Of a stretch of DNA of 64,000 nucleotides, positions 22,564-32,673 are shown piece after piece (within the stretch, counting starts at the first letter, position 1; each line of letters starts with the position of its first letter). Position numbers and translations under genes: made by a program. The stretch is taken from positions 1-64,000 of the forward strand of contig JAUCBJ010005083.1 in the NCBI GenBank assembly GCA_032718475.1, written 5' to 3'. The DNA comes from Nemertoderma westbladi (lineage: Eukaryota; Xenacoelomorpha; Nemertodermatida; Nemertodermatidae). Under the pieces are notes generated by a model. The model saw only the letters and a list, made by a program, of their open reading frames with translations. It was not told where the DNA came from and did not search any database.

Positions 22564-22571
22564 GGGAGCGG
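22564..22571 (+). other. Internal copy of polypurine tract GGGAGCGG
   Basis: GGGAGCGG occurs here, near the start of the 3' module, and again right before LTR3 (26079-26086) and LTR4 (29640-29647). It is also conserved in the outer module at 27360-27367. An internal second plus-strand priming site is possible; eight matching bases may also be chance or an old duplication. Confidence 0.3.
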
Positions 22572-23251
22572 AGATTCACTCTATTAAGTGTATTTGTGTG
22601 CGAGAATCTCCAATGTATAGTCAATAGCCGATAAAATTCATAGAATCATGTATAAAGGGGATATTGACCATTAAAGAATTACTATTAAATAGCATCCCAG
22701 ATCTGTATGCATGAGAATTACCCTAATTCTACCGCTAGCTTTCCATAATGTCACCATGGCAACAACCACGCTAGAATTAGAAGTGAGTTAAAAGAACAAT
22801 AGAAAGCATGCCCCATTGAATAGCATAGGGAATAAATAGCGCACTGCTAGTATCCAAGGATACATAATAAATACAGTGACATTCTGGAAGGTACTGACTA
22901 ACGGACAAATGGCCCGAATGTGTGCAGTTTGTTGCAGTTGTGTTGAATTTGTGTGTTTGTAGGTGAATGTTACTACTAAGGTGTGTTTACAGTAGCGAGT
23001 CGCAATTGTGAAAGTAACCCTAACTCGCCAAGAAGAACCTGCAGTACATCTAAGCCTTTGGGACGGACAGTTAAGTGACTTGTGCCGGTTATCGTTGTCG
23101 TTGTGTAGCTACATCGTTGGCGAAAGCACAGCGACGACGGTACATCGGCGCTGAGGATCTTACACTGTCCGGGGGCAAAAGAGGGGTAGGCAGCGACGCC
23201 CGCTAGCCTAATATATAGACTCATTATAATATTGATAAACTCATAGCAGAT

Positions 23252-23650
23252 ATGACTGAGTTGATAGAAGATGATCTTGGCATCAGGGAGCGATATACTC
23301 TACCTTTACAAGCGTTTGTCGATAGCTTGATACGCGGCGACGCTGGTCCAACTACTACGGAGGATGATGGTCGTTATATCGAACCGCCAATGTCCCCGGA
23401 GCAACTTACGTGTGAATTGGACTATAGAAAGTTCATCGCTCGCTATACACATCGTAATGGTACGTATATGGACTTCTTAACTACCGGTCATCCTATCGAT
23501 TTACACGACACGGACGATGTGGATACCGAAAGGGAAATGGTTTTATTTAAATATCATACCCAACGGAATCGGAACGATAAGCCAAGAATAGAACACGAGA
23601 ACTCTATTCGAAATCAGCTCGAAAGGAAGAACGCGGAAGAAGACTTGTAA
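23252..23650 (+). CDS. Accessory ORF A, 132 codons, unknown function
   Basis: Starts MTELIEDDLGIRERY; the same start and sequence appear in the outer module at 28050. I do not recognise the protein: charged, no Cys, no signal peptide, no membrane segment. Homology with the outer copy stops near the end (after RNQLE), where the outer ORF continues for about 145 more codons. The inner ORF is therefore probably a truncated form. It lies in the same frame as the zinc-knuckle ORF downstream, with stops between, so an ancestral longer ORF is possible. Confidence 0.6.
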   Translation: MTELIEDDLGIRERYTLPLQAFVDSLIRGDAGPTTTEDDGRYIEPPMSPEQLTCELDYRKFIARYTHRNGTYMDFLTTGHPIDLHDTDDVDTEREMVLFKYHTQRNRNDKPRIEHENSIRNQLERKNAEEDL

Positions 23651-24547
23651 AGACACATAGAGGAGAACCACTGGAGAAGAGACGTGGGTTAATGTCCAGG
23701 GTCCATAATGAGAATAGTTTTCCCCGGGGCACGGGTGCTCGCGGGCGGTCTCCTTCGGGAGGCTGTAAATTTCTCTTCCTTCATCGTTTTCCTGTAATCA
23801 TTGTGATCAGTGTCACAATTAAAAGGCAAGAATGAATGATGACGTAACGGAAAACTTGTCCATTGTGGTATCTTATGGATACTACCCTATATCCTCTCCT
23901 CTTTACTCCCTTTATCCCTCTATACATCGCTATTGAAAATACAACATACTTCGTCCCACCTTCTCTTCCCAATGCGCTCGGAACTTTGGGAGACGATCGA
24001 CCAATCCTAGTTGTATCGTGGTATGGATCATACCGCCTCCTAATAAATCTCCCCACCCTTTACTGTTTATTTGGATGCTCATATTGGTGTCCGCACCTCT
24101 TGTCCATGTACCATTCTGTTGATATTTATGATATCAACTTCCACCCTCTCGTTGTTGATTAGAAAATCAACCATCAATAATTTCCTTAAGTCCACAACCG
24201 TGATACAAGGACTGAAAGGACACGCGGATGGTTTGTGAACAACTGGTACCATTATGTGTCATAAATCTGGTTGTTCACCTCCCTCAATGATTGGATATAT
24301 AAATCTTATGTAGAACAACTGAGACAAACATATCCTTGGACTGGTGTTTACCTCATCGCACTGGGGATAAATTCAGTTGGAGATAGTCCTCGAATGTTAC
24401 AATCCTCCTACTGAGATCGTATTTCTGAATATTTCAGAATGCGAAATAATTTTTCCTCTGCTCTCGATCATCCATGGCGGAGAACATATTAGGCATACAA
24501 CGGGAACATGGAGAACATTCCATACCCCTTCGTTGATACTCAGCTGA
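23651..24547 (+). other. Inner-specific stretch of 3' module
   Basis: About 0.9 kb with no match in the outer module and no convincing ORF; only short ORFs on both strands. It includes a GC-rich piece at 23722-23765. It may be an insertion or a decayed part of a once longer accessory ORF. Confidence 0.5.
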
Positions 24548-24589
24548 TTGCTCCTTGGGCAGAAGGCCGAGGTTTCTTCCGCACTACGT

Positions 24590-26008
24590 ATGCCAATACA
24601 CCCAGCGGAATTACCAAAGTACAACGAACCTCCATCGGACATCTTGCCTTTCAAGAATACGGATGGAATTTCAAGGCGCTTTCTGACTCCGTTCCGTAAC
24701 GTTGATAGTCAGTTCAAGGACCGCGCTCTGACCAAACTCAGCCTGAGAGACTCAGCGGCGGAGAAGCTAAACAGCGCGGGATTTGCCCTTTTTCAGGACG
24801 TTTGTATACAGAACTTGCACTCATCTGTTATACAAAGACCCCGAATACCCACGGGTTATTCTGTCGTCGAAGTTCAGACAGTGGGTCAGCTTGCGGAGAC
24901 AGCCGCACCTACCTCAGCTATGCAATTGGAAGACGAACCAATATGCTTAGAAGCTGAAGCGATTCAGCCTACAGCGCCCCGGAGCAGCGATAACGACTAC
25001 GTCTTAGAGTGGTATCAAGGTCCACAATGTCTCACCGCATACGATTATCGACACGCTAACTATGTTTCTCGAAAACGTTGTCGATTATGCGCATCGAGAA
25101 ACCATTTCACTCCTATGGACTCAGACGTACCCTGTTCCTATTTCCACGAACAACCAATGATGGAGATATATTGTGCGTATTGCAGACTTAATAACTCTCA
25201 TATTTTTGCAGTCTGCCCCCAATTTATGACTCAATGCCACCACTGTCAACTTAAAGGACATGCCAGTTATAATTGCCCCTTTAATCACGATTTAGAGAGC
25301 GTAGATGAAATGATTACCCTGCGCTACATCCGAGCTTGGGAAGCTAACGCGGATTTACACTGTGAGTCCCGTCATCGATACTACCCTGAACGCTCTTACG
25401 AGGGAGTTTACGCGTTCCATCCTTATTTATTAGCATCTGTGGAACAAAAAACACGCATACCGAGTTACGAGCTAATGAAGCGTGTTGGTGAGTGTATTTC
25501 CACTAAATTTGTTAGAAGATACCTTAGGAACGTCAATCCTAACGATATTACTTCATACCATTTGATCAATTATATCCGTCAAGACCCTGAGTATGGCGAT
25601 TTATTTATCAACTCGCACCCTGAGTTACAGGAAGTATCTCGACGGCCCTACGAATATCGAGCCCGAGAACGCGAGCTGGAAAGAACTATTAAACCAAGGA
25701 AGTTTCTCACCACTCACGGTCCGCCTACCGCCATTGCCCAGACAACCCGTCAAGGACCCGTAGGAGCTGCTGTCCTGAGGCGCGCCGTAAAGGCTGTTAG
25801 ACCTCGCTCCACGGAAGTTGATATCGATCAACCAGGTACCTCGACCGGCGGATACACCGATCGCAATCCGAAACCTTCTGATGCAATTGTATTGCACCCT
25901 TCACCCAGGAGTTACAGCCCTCCTAGTAAAGTGGCTCGCCCCAAAGAGAAAAGGACTCTTACTAGCCTCAAAAAACTGCGTAAACGCCGTCTGCGTAAGA
26001 AAGACTAA
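24590..26008 (+). CDS. Accessory ORF B: zinc-knuckle protein with basic tail
   Basis: Open from 24548; the first ATG is 24590 (MPIHPAELPKYNE), giving 472 residues. Cys/His clusters lie at about residues 164-182, 195-210 (C-x2-C-x5-H-x4-C) and 216-230 (CHHCQLKGHASYNC, a C-x2-C-x4-H-x4-C zinc knuckle). The C-terminus is very basic (KKLRKRRLRKKD), suggesting nucleic-acid binding or a nuclear signal. The last 50 codons are conserved in the outer module (29411-29569), where most differences keep the reading frame. It is a second nucleocapsid-like protein, distinct from the knuckles in Gag-Pol. Function unknown; the true start could be changed by splicing. Confidence 0.7.
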   Translation: MPIHPAELPKYNEPPSDILPFKNTDGISRRFLTPFRNVDSQFKDRALTKLSLRDSAAEKLNSAGFALFQDVCIQNLHSSVIQRPRIPTGYSVVEVQTVGQLAETAAPTSAMQLEDEPICLEAEAIQPTAPRSSDNDYVLEWYQGPQCLTAYDYRHANYVSRKRCRLCASRNHFTPMDSDVPCSYFHEQPMMEIYCAYCRLNNSHIFAVCPQFMTQCHHCQLKGHASYNCPFNHDLESVDEMITLRYIRAWEANADLHCESRHRYYPERSYEGVYAFHPYLLASVEQKTRIPSYELMKRVGECISTKFVRRYLRNVNPNDITSYHLINYIRQDPEYGDLFINSHPELQEVSRRPYEYRARERELERTIKPRKFLTTHGPPTAIAQTTRQGPVGAAVLRRAVKAVRPRSTEVDIDQPGTSTGGYTDRNPKPSDAIVLHPSPRSYSPPSKVARPKEKRTLTSLKKLRKRRLRKKD

Positions 26009-26078
26009 CTGTTTAGAGTATTTTTATATTTTAGAAACTGTGATTTGTTATATTTTATAGACTTAAATCCCATTTTCT

Positions 26079-26086
26079 GGGAGCGG
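26079..26086 (+). other. Polypurine tract before LTR3
   Basis: GGGAGCGG immediately precedes TGTAAAAG of LTR3, and the same eight bases precede LTR4. Position and composition fit a plus-strand primer for reverse transcription, though the C makes it imperfect. Confidence 0.6.
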
Positions 26087-27249
26087 TGTAAAAGCTTTTG
26101 CGTAATTAACCGGTTATTTTCCCTTAAAGTACTCTGTAGTTGGTTTGCCAGGCATAAAAAGGCCGTGTCCTTGCTGTACTGGTGTTTTAGAGGACATAAA
26201 AGTCATTTCTTCTGTATTTGTACTTTAGAGGACATAATCCGCAATCTCGTGACGCGATAAGCTAGATACTCTTGAAAACAGTGTCGCTACCATGACGACG
26301 GCTAACAGCTGATATTGCCACGTCGACATTTCTTTGTTTCTTTGTTCTCTCGTTGTTCGGTTGACCAATCAGAGCGTTTTTTGTCTCTGTGTTGAAGGTG
26401 GATACAGAACTCAGTAGTTCAGTGTTATGTTTTTGTCCAGAGCCTAAGAACATCGGCTTTTGGCACCTCCGTATATCAGCATTCTTTAGCTTTACATTAG
26501 TAGGCTTAATTATAGAACGTATATCTGTTATCTAACCATACCAATGCAATTCGAGTTAACATACCATATCTATCCATAAATTACTAATATTACTGCTTTT
26601 ACTGTCGGTTATTCATTATATTGGTTGATGAAATATTATATTGGAATACTGATCAATAGTCAGATACCCCACCTTCTTGATATACTAAAGGTTAGAGAGA
26701 CCGGTTACAGATAAACGATTGCGACCTATGTTAAGTGGTTTGAAGTGAATCTAATGCTGTTTCATAGGCCCGACATAAATTGTATGTTGCTCTCTTCATA
26801 CGTGACTAAATTTAGTGAAGGTCGGCAGATTAGTGTGCAGTATTGTGCAGCATTGTGTATGATTGTAACTGATAACAAAGCATCTCCTAAAGAATGCGCC
26901 ATATACGTAAATCTATAGCCTTTTCGTTGTGTCTAGTTTAAGTCATAACTCTGTTTACATATTTAGAGCGCCACGTCCTAAAGGAACTGTTAATATTTCC
27001 CGAAAGTGAATAATATTTGTCAGAGTATATATATTACGATCAGTCGAATAATACGGTAGGCTTACACCATCAATCATTAAGTTCCGAATTGTGTCTCCCG
27101 GGTATATCCAGCGGGTGAATGATTGCGCATAGACTGGCTTCGGCTAATGTAGTGTATCAAATACTCGTCATAAGCTAAAGAATATATATCATCTAAAAGA
27201 CATCCTAATTTGGCAGGTTAAACTGTCAAAGGTCTTAAAAGCGCAAACA
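26087..27249 (+). repeat. LTR3, 3' LTR of inner element
   Basis: TGTAAAAG...GCAAACA, 1163 bp, nearly identical to LTR2. It is followed at once by TAATA and the outer element's interrupted sequence. Confidence 0.93.
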
Positions 27250-28049
27250 TAATAAAATTTACGGGAATAAATTTAAATTCAGATATTTCAATGAATTTAA
27301 TAAATTGTCATTTTATACAATTTATAACATTCCCAAAATTCCATTAATTAATAGATCATGGGAGCGGAGATTCACTCTATTAAGTGTATTTGTGTGCGAG
27401 AATCTCCAATATATAGTCAATAGCCGATAAAATTCATAAAATCATATATAGAGAGGATATTGACAATTAAAGAATTACTATTAAATAGCATCCCAGATCT
27501 GTATGCATGAGAATTACCCTAATTCTACCGCTAGCTTTCCATAATGTCACCATGGCAACAACCACGCTAGAATTAGAAGTGAGTTAAAAGAACAATAGAA
27601 GGCTTGCCCCATTGAATAGCATAGGGAATAAATAGCGCACTGCTAGTATCCAAGGATACATAATAAATAAAGTGACATTCTGGAAGGTACTGACTAACGG
27701 ACAAATGGCCCGAATGTGTACGGTTTATGGCAGTTGTGTTGAATTTGTGCGTTCATAGGTGAATGTTACTGCTAAAGTGTGTTTACAGTAGCTAGTCGCA
27801 ATTGTGAAAGTAACCCTAACTCTCCAGAAAGAACCTGAAGTACATCTAAGCCTTTGGGACGGACAGTGGAGTGACTTGTGCCGGTTATCGTTGTCGTTGT
27901 GTAGCTACATCGTTGGCGAAAGCACAGCGACGACGGTACATCGGCGCTGAGGATCTTGCACTGTCCGGGGGCAAAAGAGGGGTAGGCAGCGACGCCCGCT
28001 AGCCTAATATATAAACTCATTATAATATGGATAAACTTATATAGCAGAT

Positions 28050-28871
28050 ATGATTGAGTTGATAGAAGATCATCTTGGTATCAGGGAGCGATATACTCTA
28101 CCTTTGCAAGCGTTTGTTGATAGCTTGATATGCGGCGACGCTGGTCCAACTACTACGGAGGACGATGGTCATTATATCTAACCGCCAATGTCCCGGGAGC
28201 AACTTGCGCGTGGGTTGTACTGTAGAAAATTCACCGCTCGCTATACGCATCGTAATGGTACGTATATGGACTTCTTAACTACTGGTCATCCTATCGACCT
28301 ACACGATACGAACGATATAGACACCAAAAGGGAAATGGTTTTATTTAAATATCATACCCAGCGGAAGCGGAACGATAAACTGAGACTCGAACACGAAAAT
28401 TCTATTCGAAACCAACTCGAAAGTGCAGATGTTGAAGAGCCGGATAAACGCAGCGACTTCACCAAATACCTGGAATTCTTGAGAGAAACCTATCTCGATA
28501 TTACCAGTCAACAGAATCTAGAAACTCGATATCCTCAAGGTATACATCATGACCGCATGGTAGAACTCAAACGGCTCTATTCCACTATGATGTATCTTAC
28601 CGCCGATCGACCGCTACCTGTTGTACCGGATAGCTTCGAACGGATGGAGGAATATTGTAAGCTGGAGAAAGATCACTCGCGTTTCCCCTACAAGACGTGC
28701 GTTTTTGGTATTATTGCGATGAATGTCCAAGACCCAACCAACAAACGGAAAGACATAAACATCCGCGGAGACGTTGCTTTAAACACGGTTTTACTCGCTA
28801 TATTTACGGGAGTTTCGAGCGAAACTTGTTCGATGTATCACCTACGCTCGTTCGACTCAGACGATCCTTAA
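28050..28871 (+). pseudogene. Accessory ORF A of outer element, longer form with one stop
   Basis: ATG at 28050 matches the inner start at 23252. TAA at 28179-28181 replaces a GAA of the inner copy; the frame reopens and runs to 28871 (227 codons from the ATG at 28188). The last 145 or so codons (ADVEEPDKRSDFTKYLEFL onward) have no counterpart in the inner copy. Around 28840 a second frame (to 29008) looks like its continuation after a frameshift. No recognised domain. Confidence 0.6.
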
Positions 28872-29410
28872 ATAAACCAATGATCAGAGTTTCGGAATAC
28901 TCGATCAGATCTCCTCATTCCCTAGTGAGACCTCAGACTCTTGATCCTATTAGTATGACGGATCCTCCCGAGCTGTATTCACTGTTCAAAGATCTAGTGT
29001 TACCCTAACAATTAATCGGTAACACTCCGGCAGTGAGCTCTAGTTAGCCGCCCATCTTACCTAGCCGTATTGGGACGCGGACACCTAATATCGCCATTCA
29101 ACCGTATAGTCGTCCCAGTTTAACGCGATACAACCCTTCATCAAGGTGGAGGAGAGCGTTGTACGAAACGAGTTAAACGCTATTCTACAAAGATCAGAAA
29201 GGAAACCTGCGTTTGTTCAGATAAACGTAAGTTGTAATAGCAGGTCCAAGCGGTAAACAAAGTAACTTTATCTCAGTTCGATCGGGAAATCCAGAATCTC
29301 TAAGAAGTTATCGAACTTGGACGACCCTATTCTCTGCGAGAGTTTTTGGATGAACGTATCCAGCTACGAGCGGAGGAAAATCAGCTCGAGGAGAAGCATA
29401 TCGAAACGGC

Positions 29411-29569
29411 GGATACCCCGACCATAATCCTACACCTTCTGATGCAATCATATTGCACCCTTCACCCAGGATTTATAGCCCTCCTAGTAAAGTGGCTCCC
29501 CCCAAAGAGAAAAGGACTCTTGTTAGCCTCAAAAAACTGCGTAAACGCCGTCCTCGTAAGAAAGACTAA
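29411..29569 (+). pseudogene. C-terminal remnant of accessory ORF B, outer element
   Basis: Reads GYPDHNPTPSDAIILHPS and ends KKLRKRRPRKKD, closely matching the inner ORF B tail in the same frame. Upstream, a different frame (about 29290-29410) reads as a charged helix (EFLDERIQLRAEENQLEEKH) that is absent from the inner copy. The outer module seems to retain pieces of a larger ancestral coding region joined by frameshifts. Confidence 0.6.
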
Positions 29570-29647
29570 CTGTTTAGAGTATTTTTATATTTTAGAAACT
29601 GTGATTTGTTATATTTTATAGACTTAAATCCCATTTTCTGGGAGCGG

Positions 29648-30826
29648 TGTAAAGGCTTTTGCGTAATTAGCCGGTTATTTTCCCCGTAAAGTACTCTGTA
29701 GTTGGTTTAACAGGCATAAAAGGCCGTGTCCTTACTGTACTGTTGTTTTAGAGGACATAAAAGCCATTTCTTCTGTATGTGTACTTTAGCGGACATGATT
29801 AGCAATTCTATGACGCAATACGCCGGATCCTCTTGAAACAGTGTAGCTACCATGACGACGGCTAACAGCTGATATTGCCACGTGGAACATCTCTTTGTTC
29901 TTTGTTCCTCTCTTTGTTCGGTCGACCAATCAGAGCGTTTTTTGCCTCTGTGTTGGAGATTGTATATAGAAACTCGTGGAGTTGAGTCAGTATGTGATTT
30001 TGTCCACAGCCTACAACACCGGCGTGGAACCTCCGTGTTTCAGTCTTTAGCTCAACATTAGTAGGCTTAATTATAGAACGTATATCCGTTATCTTACATC
30101 ATACTCACTTAACATATCTCATACCAATTCTGCATTCATAACCATTCATACCTTAAACTTTGTACTGCTATTTACTGTCGGTTATTCATTATATTTGTTG
30201 ATGGAATATTATATTTGGAATACTGATAAACAATCAGACACCCCAATCTTCTTGATATACTAAAGGTTAGAGAGACCGGATACATATAACGATTGCGACT
30301 TACATTAAGTGGTTTGAAGTGAATCTAATGCTATTTTATAGGCCCTACACGTATTGTCTGTTGTTCTCCTTATATGTGACTAAAATTAGTGAAGGTCGGC
30401 AGATTAGTGTGCAGCATTGTGCAGTATTGTGTATGATCGTGATTGATAACGAAGCATCTCCTAAAGAATGCGCCATATACGTGAATCTATAGCCATCCCG
30501 TTGTGTCTAGTTTAAGTCATAACTCTGTTTATATATTTAGAGCGCCACGTCCTAAAGGAACTGTTAATATTTCCCGAAAGTGAATAATATTTGTCAGAGA
30601 TTATATATATTACGATCAGTCGAATAATACAGTAGGCCTACCCCGCAATACGGTTAGGCTCCCGAATCCAGTCTCCCGGGTATATCCAGCGGGTGAATGA
30701 TCGCGCATAGACTGGTTTCGGCTAATGTAGTGTATCAAATACTTGTCATAGGCTAAAGACTATCTATCATCTAAAAGACATCCAAATTTGGCAGGTTAAA
30801 CTGCTAAAGGTCTGAAAGCGCGAACA
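29648..30826 (+). repeat. LTR4, 3' LTR of outer element
   Basis: Begins TGTAAAGGCTTTT, ends GCGCGAACA, 1179 bp. Pairs with LTR1 by shared subfamily features. The satellite restarts at the next base. Confidence 0.93.
29926..29970 (+). promoter_or_regulatory. CCAAT box and TATA-like box in LTR4
   Basis: CCAAT at 29926-29930 and TGTATATAGA at 29961-29970, the same spacing as in LTR1. If active, transcription would run out into the satellite and on toward the LINE relic. Confidence 0.4.
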
Positions 30827-31391
30827 GGGGGAGGGGGGTCAGTTAGATAGGAGGAGGGGGGGTCAGTTAGATAGGAGAGGGGGGGTCAGTTAGATAGGGG
30901 GGGGGGGGTCAGTTAGATAGGGGGAGGGGTGTCAGTTAGATAGGGGGAGGGGGGGTCAGTTAGATAGGATGAGGGGGGTGAGTTAGATAGGAGAGGGGAG
31001 GGTCAGTTAGATAGGGGGATGGGCAGTCAGTTAGATAGGGGGAGGGGTGTCAGTTAGATAGGGGGGGGTCAGTTAGATAGAGGGAGGGGTGGTCAGTTAC
31101 ATAGGGGGAGGGGGGTCAGTTAGATAGGAGGAGGGGGGTCAGTTAGATAGGAGAGGGGGGGTCAGTTAGATAGGGGGGGTCAGTTAGATAGGGGGACGGA
31201 GGGTCAATTGCATAGGGGAGGGAGGTCAGTTAGATAGGTGGAGGGGGGTCAGTTAGATAGAGGGGTCAGTTAGATAGGAGAGGGGAGGGTCAGTTAGATA
31301 GGGGGAGGGGGGTTAGTTAGATAGGGGGAGAGGGGGTCAGTTAGATAGGGGGAGGGGGGGTCAGTTAGATAGGGTGGGGGGGGGGGGCGTT
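30827..31391. repeat. G-rich satellite, right block
   Basis: Same GGGGGAGGGG...GTCAGTTAGATAG units as 1-1143, ending in a G-run at about 31375-31387. Confirms that the BEL insertion split one array. Confidence 0.95.
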
Positions 31392-32673
31392 CTATGGTCT
31401 TGCCAGTGCACCACCTCGTAGAGTCCCTCGCTGTTGGTAAGTAAGGGGCCATGGTCCCCATGATGGAGGCCGCCGCATTGCCGACCAGGATGGCGAAGGT
31501 CAGCCTCTGCAGGATGTAAGATCGAGGCTACTATGTTACAGAGTGGCCCCGACCCCCTTCAGGAATCGGATGTTTCAGGACCGGGGCGGCCCGGTCTCGT
31601 AGGCAACCGTTGGTGGAAAAGGTAGCCCCGGTCCATAAGTTCCTGGTACTTCCGGATTTTGGGGTTTTCTGCTTCCTCCGCCATGCGACCTCCAGCAGAT
31701 AGTGTCTGGGAGAAATGGCTGGGCGCGAGGGGATCTGCACCGTCGCATCCCATGAGAGGAACCGCCCAAGACTCCATGGGACCAGGGTGACGTCATCCAC
31801 TCGCTTCCCGCTCCCTCCATACCAACCTAAATGCTTAAGCATAGCGGGGATGCCACAGCTGGTGAGCAGCCGGCGAACAATGTCATTTAACATTGAGTGG
31901 CGCCGATGTCTGCCGAGGTTCCTTGTGTAGGAGGGGCCGTCCAACAGAACATCCTTGCCACACCGCGGCCACACCTGTGGGGCTCAGACAACTTGCACCC
32001 AAAACGAGTGCCGCCGACCTTGTTCTGGATCAGCGCGTCAGCTTCAGTCCCAGAGAGCTGATGGGGATGGCGTCGACCGTCGAGCCAGCAGCCTGCTGCG
32101 GGGTGGTCCAGGGAGTTTAACCACCCACCCCAGGTGGTGAAAGGGACTCCCACAGGACAGCAAGCCTGGCCTCGTGGACAGGGACCAGGTGTAGGCCCAC
32201 TCTTTGGTGGCAGAGGACGGGCAGGCGAAAGAATGGGTGTCTTCGGTCGACGTTGGAATTGCGGGCAGTAGCGTCGCAGATGTTGTCATCGCAGATTATA
32301 GCATTGCGAAATATGAACGGTAGCACTGTGGATCACGTTGGAGATCTCCTGCAGGGTGCTCCGCTGGATGGAGTCATACTCCTCCAACGGAAGTCGAAAC
32401 ATGGGGCCGTTTGGAGGAAGTATGTAAGTCGTGGGATGGGGAAGGAGCACCGCAGGAGGAAGAAGATGGGAGTCGAGAGTCCAGAGGTGCGCGAGTTTGT
32501 AATTGAGGCAGGAGACGACGGCATTGTCTCCTATGGGTGCGCCCAGAATCTTCAGGTCTTCCAGTGGACGCACCTAAGCCCATCGCAGACTTCGTCGAAT
32601 TTGCGTACAATGGATAAACGGATCTCCCGGGATTCCTCTCCAAGGAAGAAGAGTTAAGAATTGGATTAAACAT
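31392..32673 (-). pseudogene. Decayed non-LTR retrotransposon ORF (C-terminal part)
   Basis: GC-rich block unlike its surroundings. On the - strand, overlapping frames read in turn EDLKILGAPIGDNAVV (32286-32573), KLSEPHRCGRGV (31887-32153), RRHSMLNDIVRRLLTSCGIP with DVTLVPWSLGRFLSWDAT (31531-31974) and DPLAPSHFSQTLSAGGRMAE (31559-31777). This order resembles the post-RT C-terminal region seen in many invertebrate LINE proteins, with a Cys/His patch followed by a VTLVPW...WD stretch. The reading is broken by several frameshifts, so it is a relic. Family assignment is from memory of the pattern. Confidence 0.65.

Larger units (their letters stand above)
22459..26086 (+). other. 3' accessory module of inner element
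   Basis: About 3.6 kb between pol and LTR3 that belongs to the element, since both copies have its two ends. It holds 0.8 kb of conserved non-coding sequence (22459-23251), a short ORF (23252-23650), 0.9 kb without a convincing ORF (23651-24547), and a zinc-knuckle ORF (24590-26008). Position matches that of env-like ORFs in other LTR elements, but I see no signal peptide or membrane segment. Confidence 0.75.
10069..27249 (+). mobile_element. Inner BEL/Pao LTR retrotransposon, about 17.2 kb
   Basis: LTR2 and LTR3 (both 1163 bp) flank a leader (11232-13424), full-length gag-pol (13425-21611), a non-coding segment, and a 3' module (22459-26086) ending in a purine tract. By eye LTR2 and LTR3 differ at only about ten positions, so insertion was much more recent than that of the outer element. 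Two in-frame stops in gag make this copy defective as a single ORF. The length is large for BEL/Pao, because of long LTRs, a long leader and the extra 3' module. Confidence 0.92.
27250..29647 (+). other. 3' accessory module of outer element, right of the insertion
   Basis: Continues the outer element after the TAATA duplication. 27250-28450 and 29411-29647 match the inner module; 28450-29400 does not match anything in the inner module. It ends with GGGAGCGG before LTR4. ORF A is longer than in the inner copy, and ORF B is lost except for its C-terminal 50 codons. Confidence 0.75.
1144..30826 (+). mobile_element. Outer BEL/Pao LTR retrotransposon, interrupted by a second copy
   Basis: The element runs LTR1 (1144-2315), leader, damaged gag-pol (4621-9225), 3' noncoding segment to 10068, then the inner element (10069-27249), then the rest of its own 3' module (27250-29647) and LTR4 (29648-30826). 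LTR1 and LTR4 share features not found in LTR2/LTR3 (AAAGGCTTTT start, ATTAGCCGG, a TATATA box), which pairs them. Removing the inner element and one TAATA restores the junction seen uninterrupted in the inner copy at about 22453-22463. Without the insert it is about 12.5 kb. RT, RNase H and integrase are deleted, so it is non-autonomous. Confidence 0.9.

Noticed and set aside
22976-23224. 82-codon - strand ORF seen in both copies of the 3' module (also 27772-28020)
   Set aside because: Both copies are so similar at DNA level that a shared open frame says little; it lies antisense to non-coding leader sequence.
24590-26008. Envelope gene
   Set aside because: Position would fit, but there is no signal peptide, membrane segment or glycosylation-rich ectodomain pattern; the zinc knuckles and basic tail point elsewhere.
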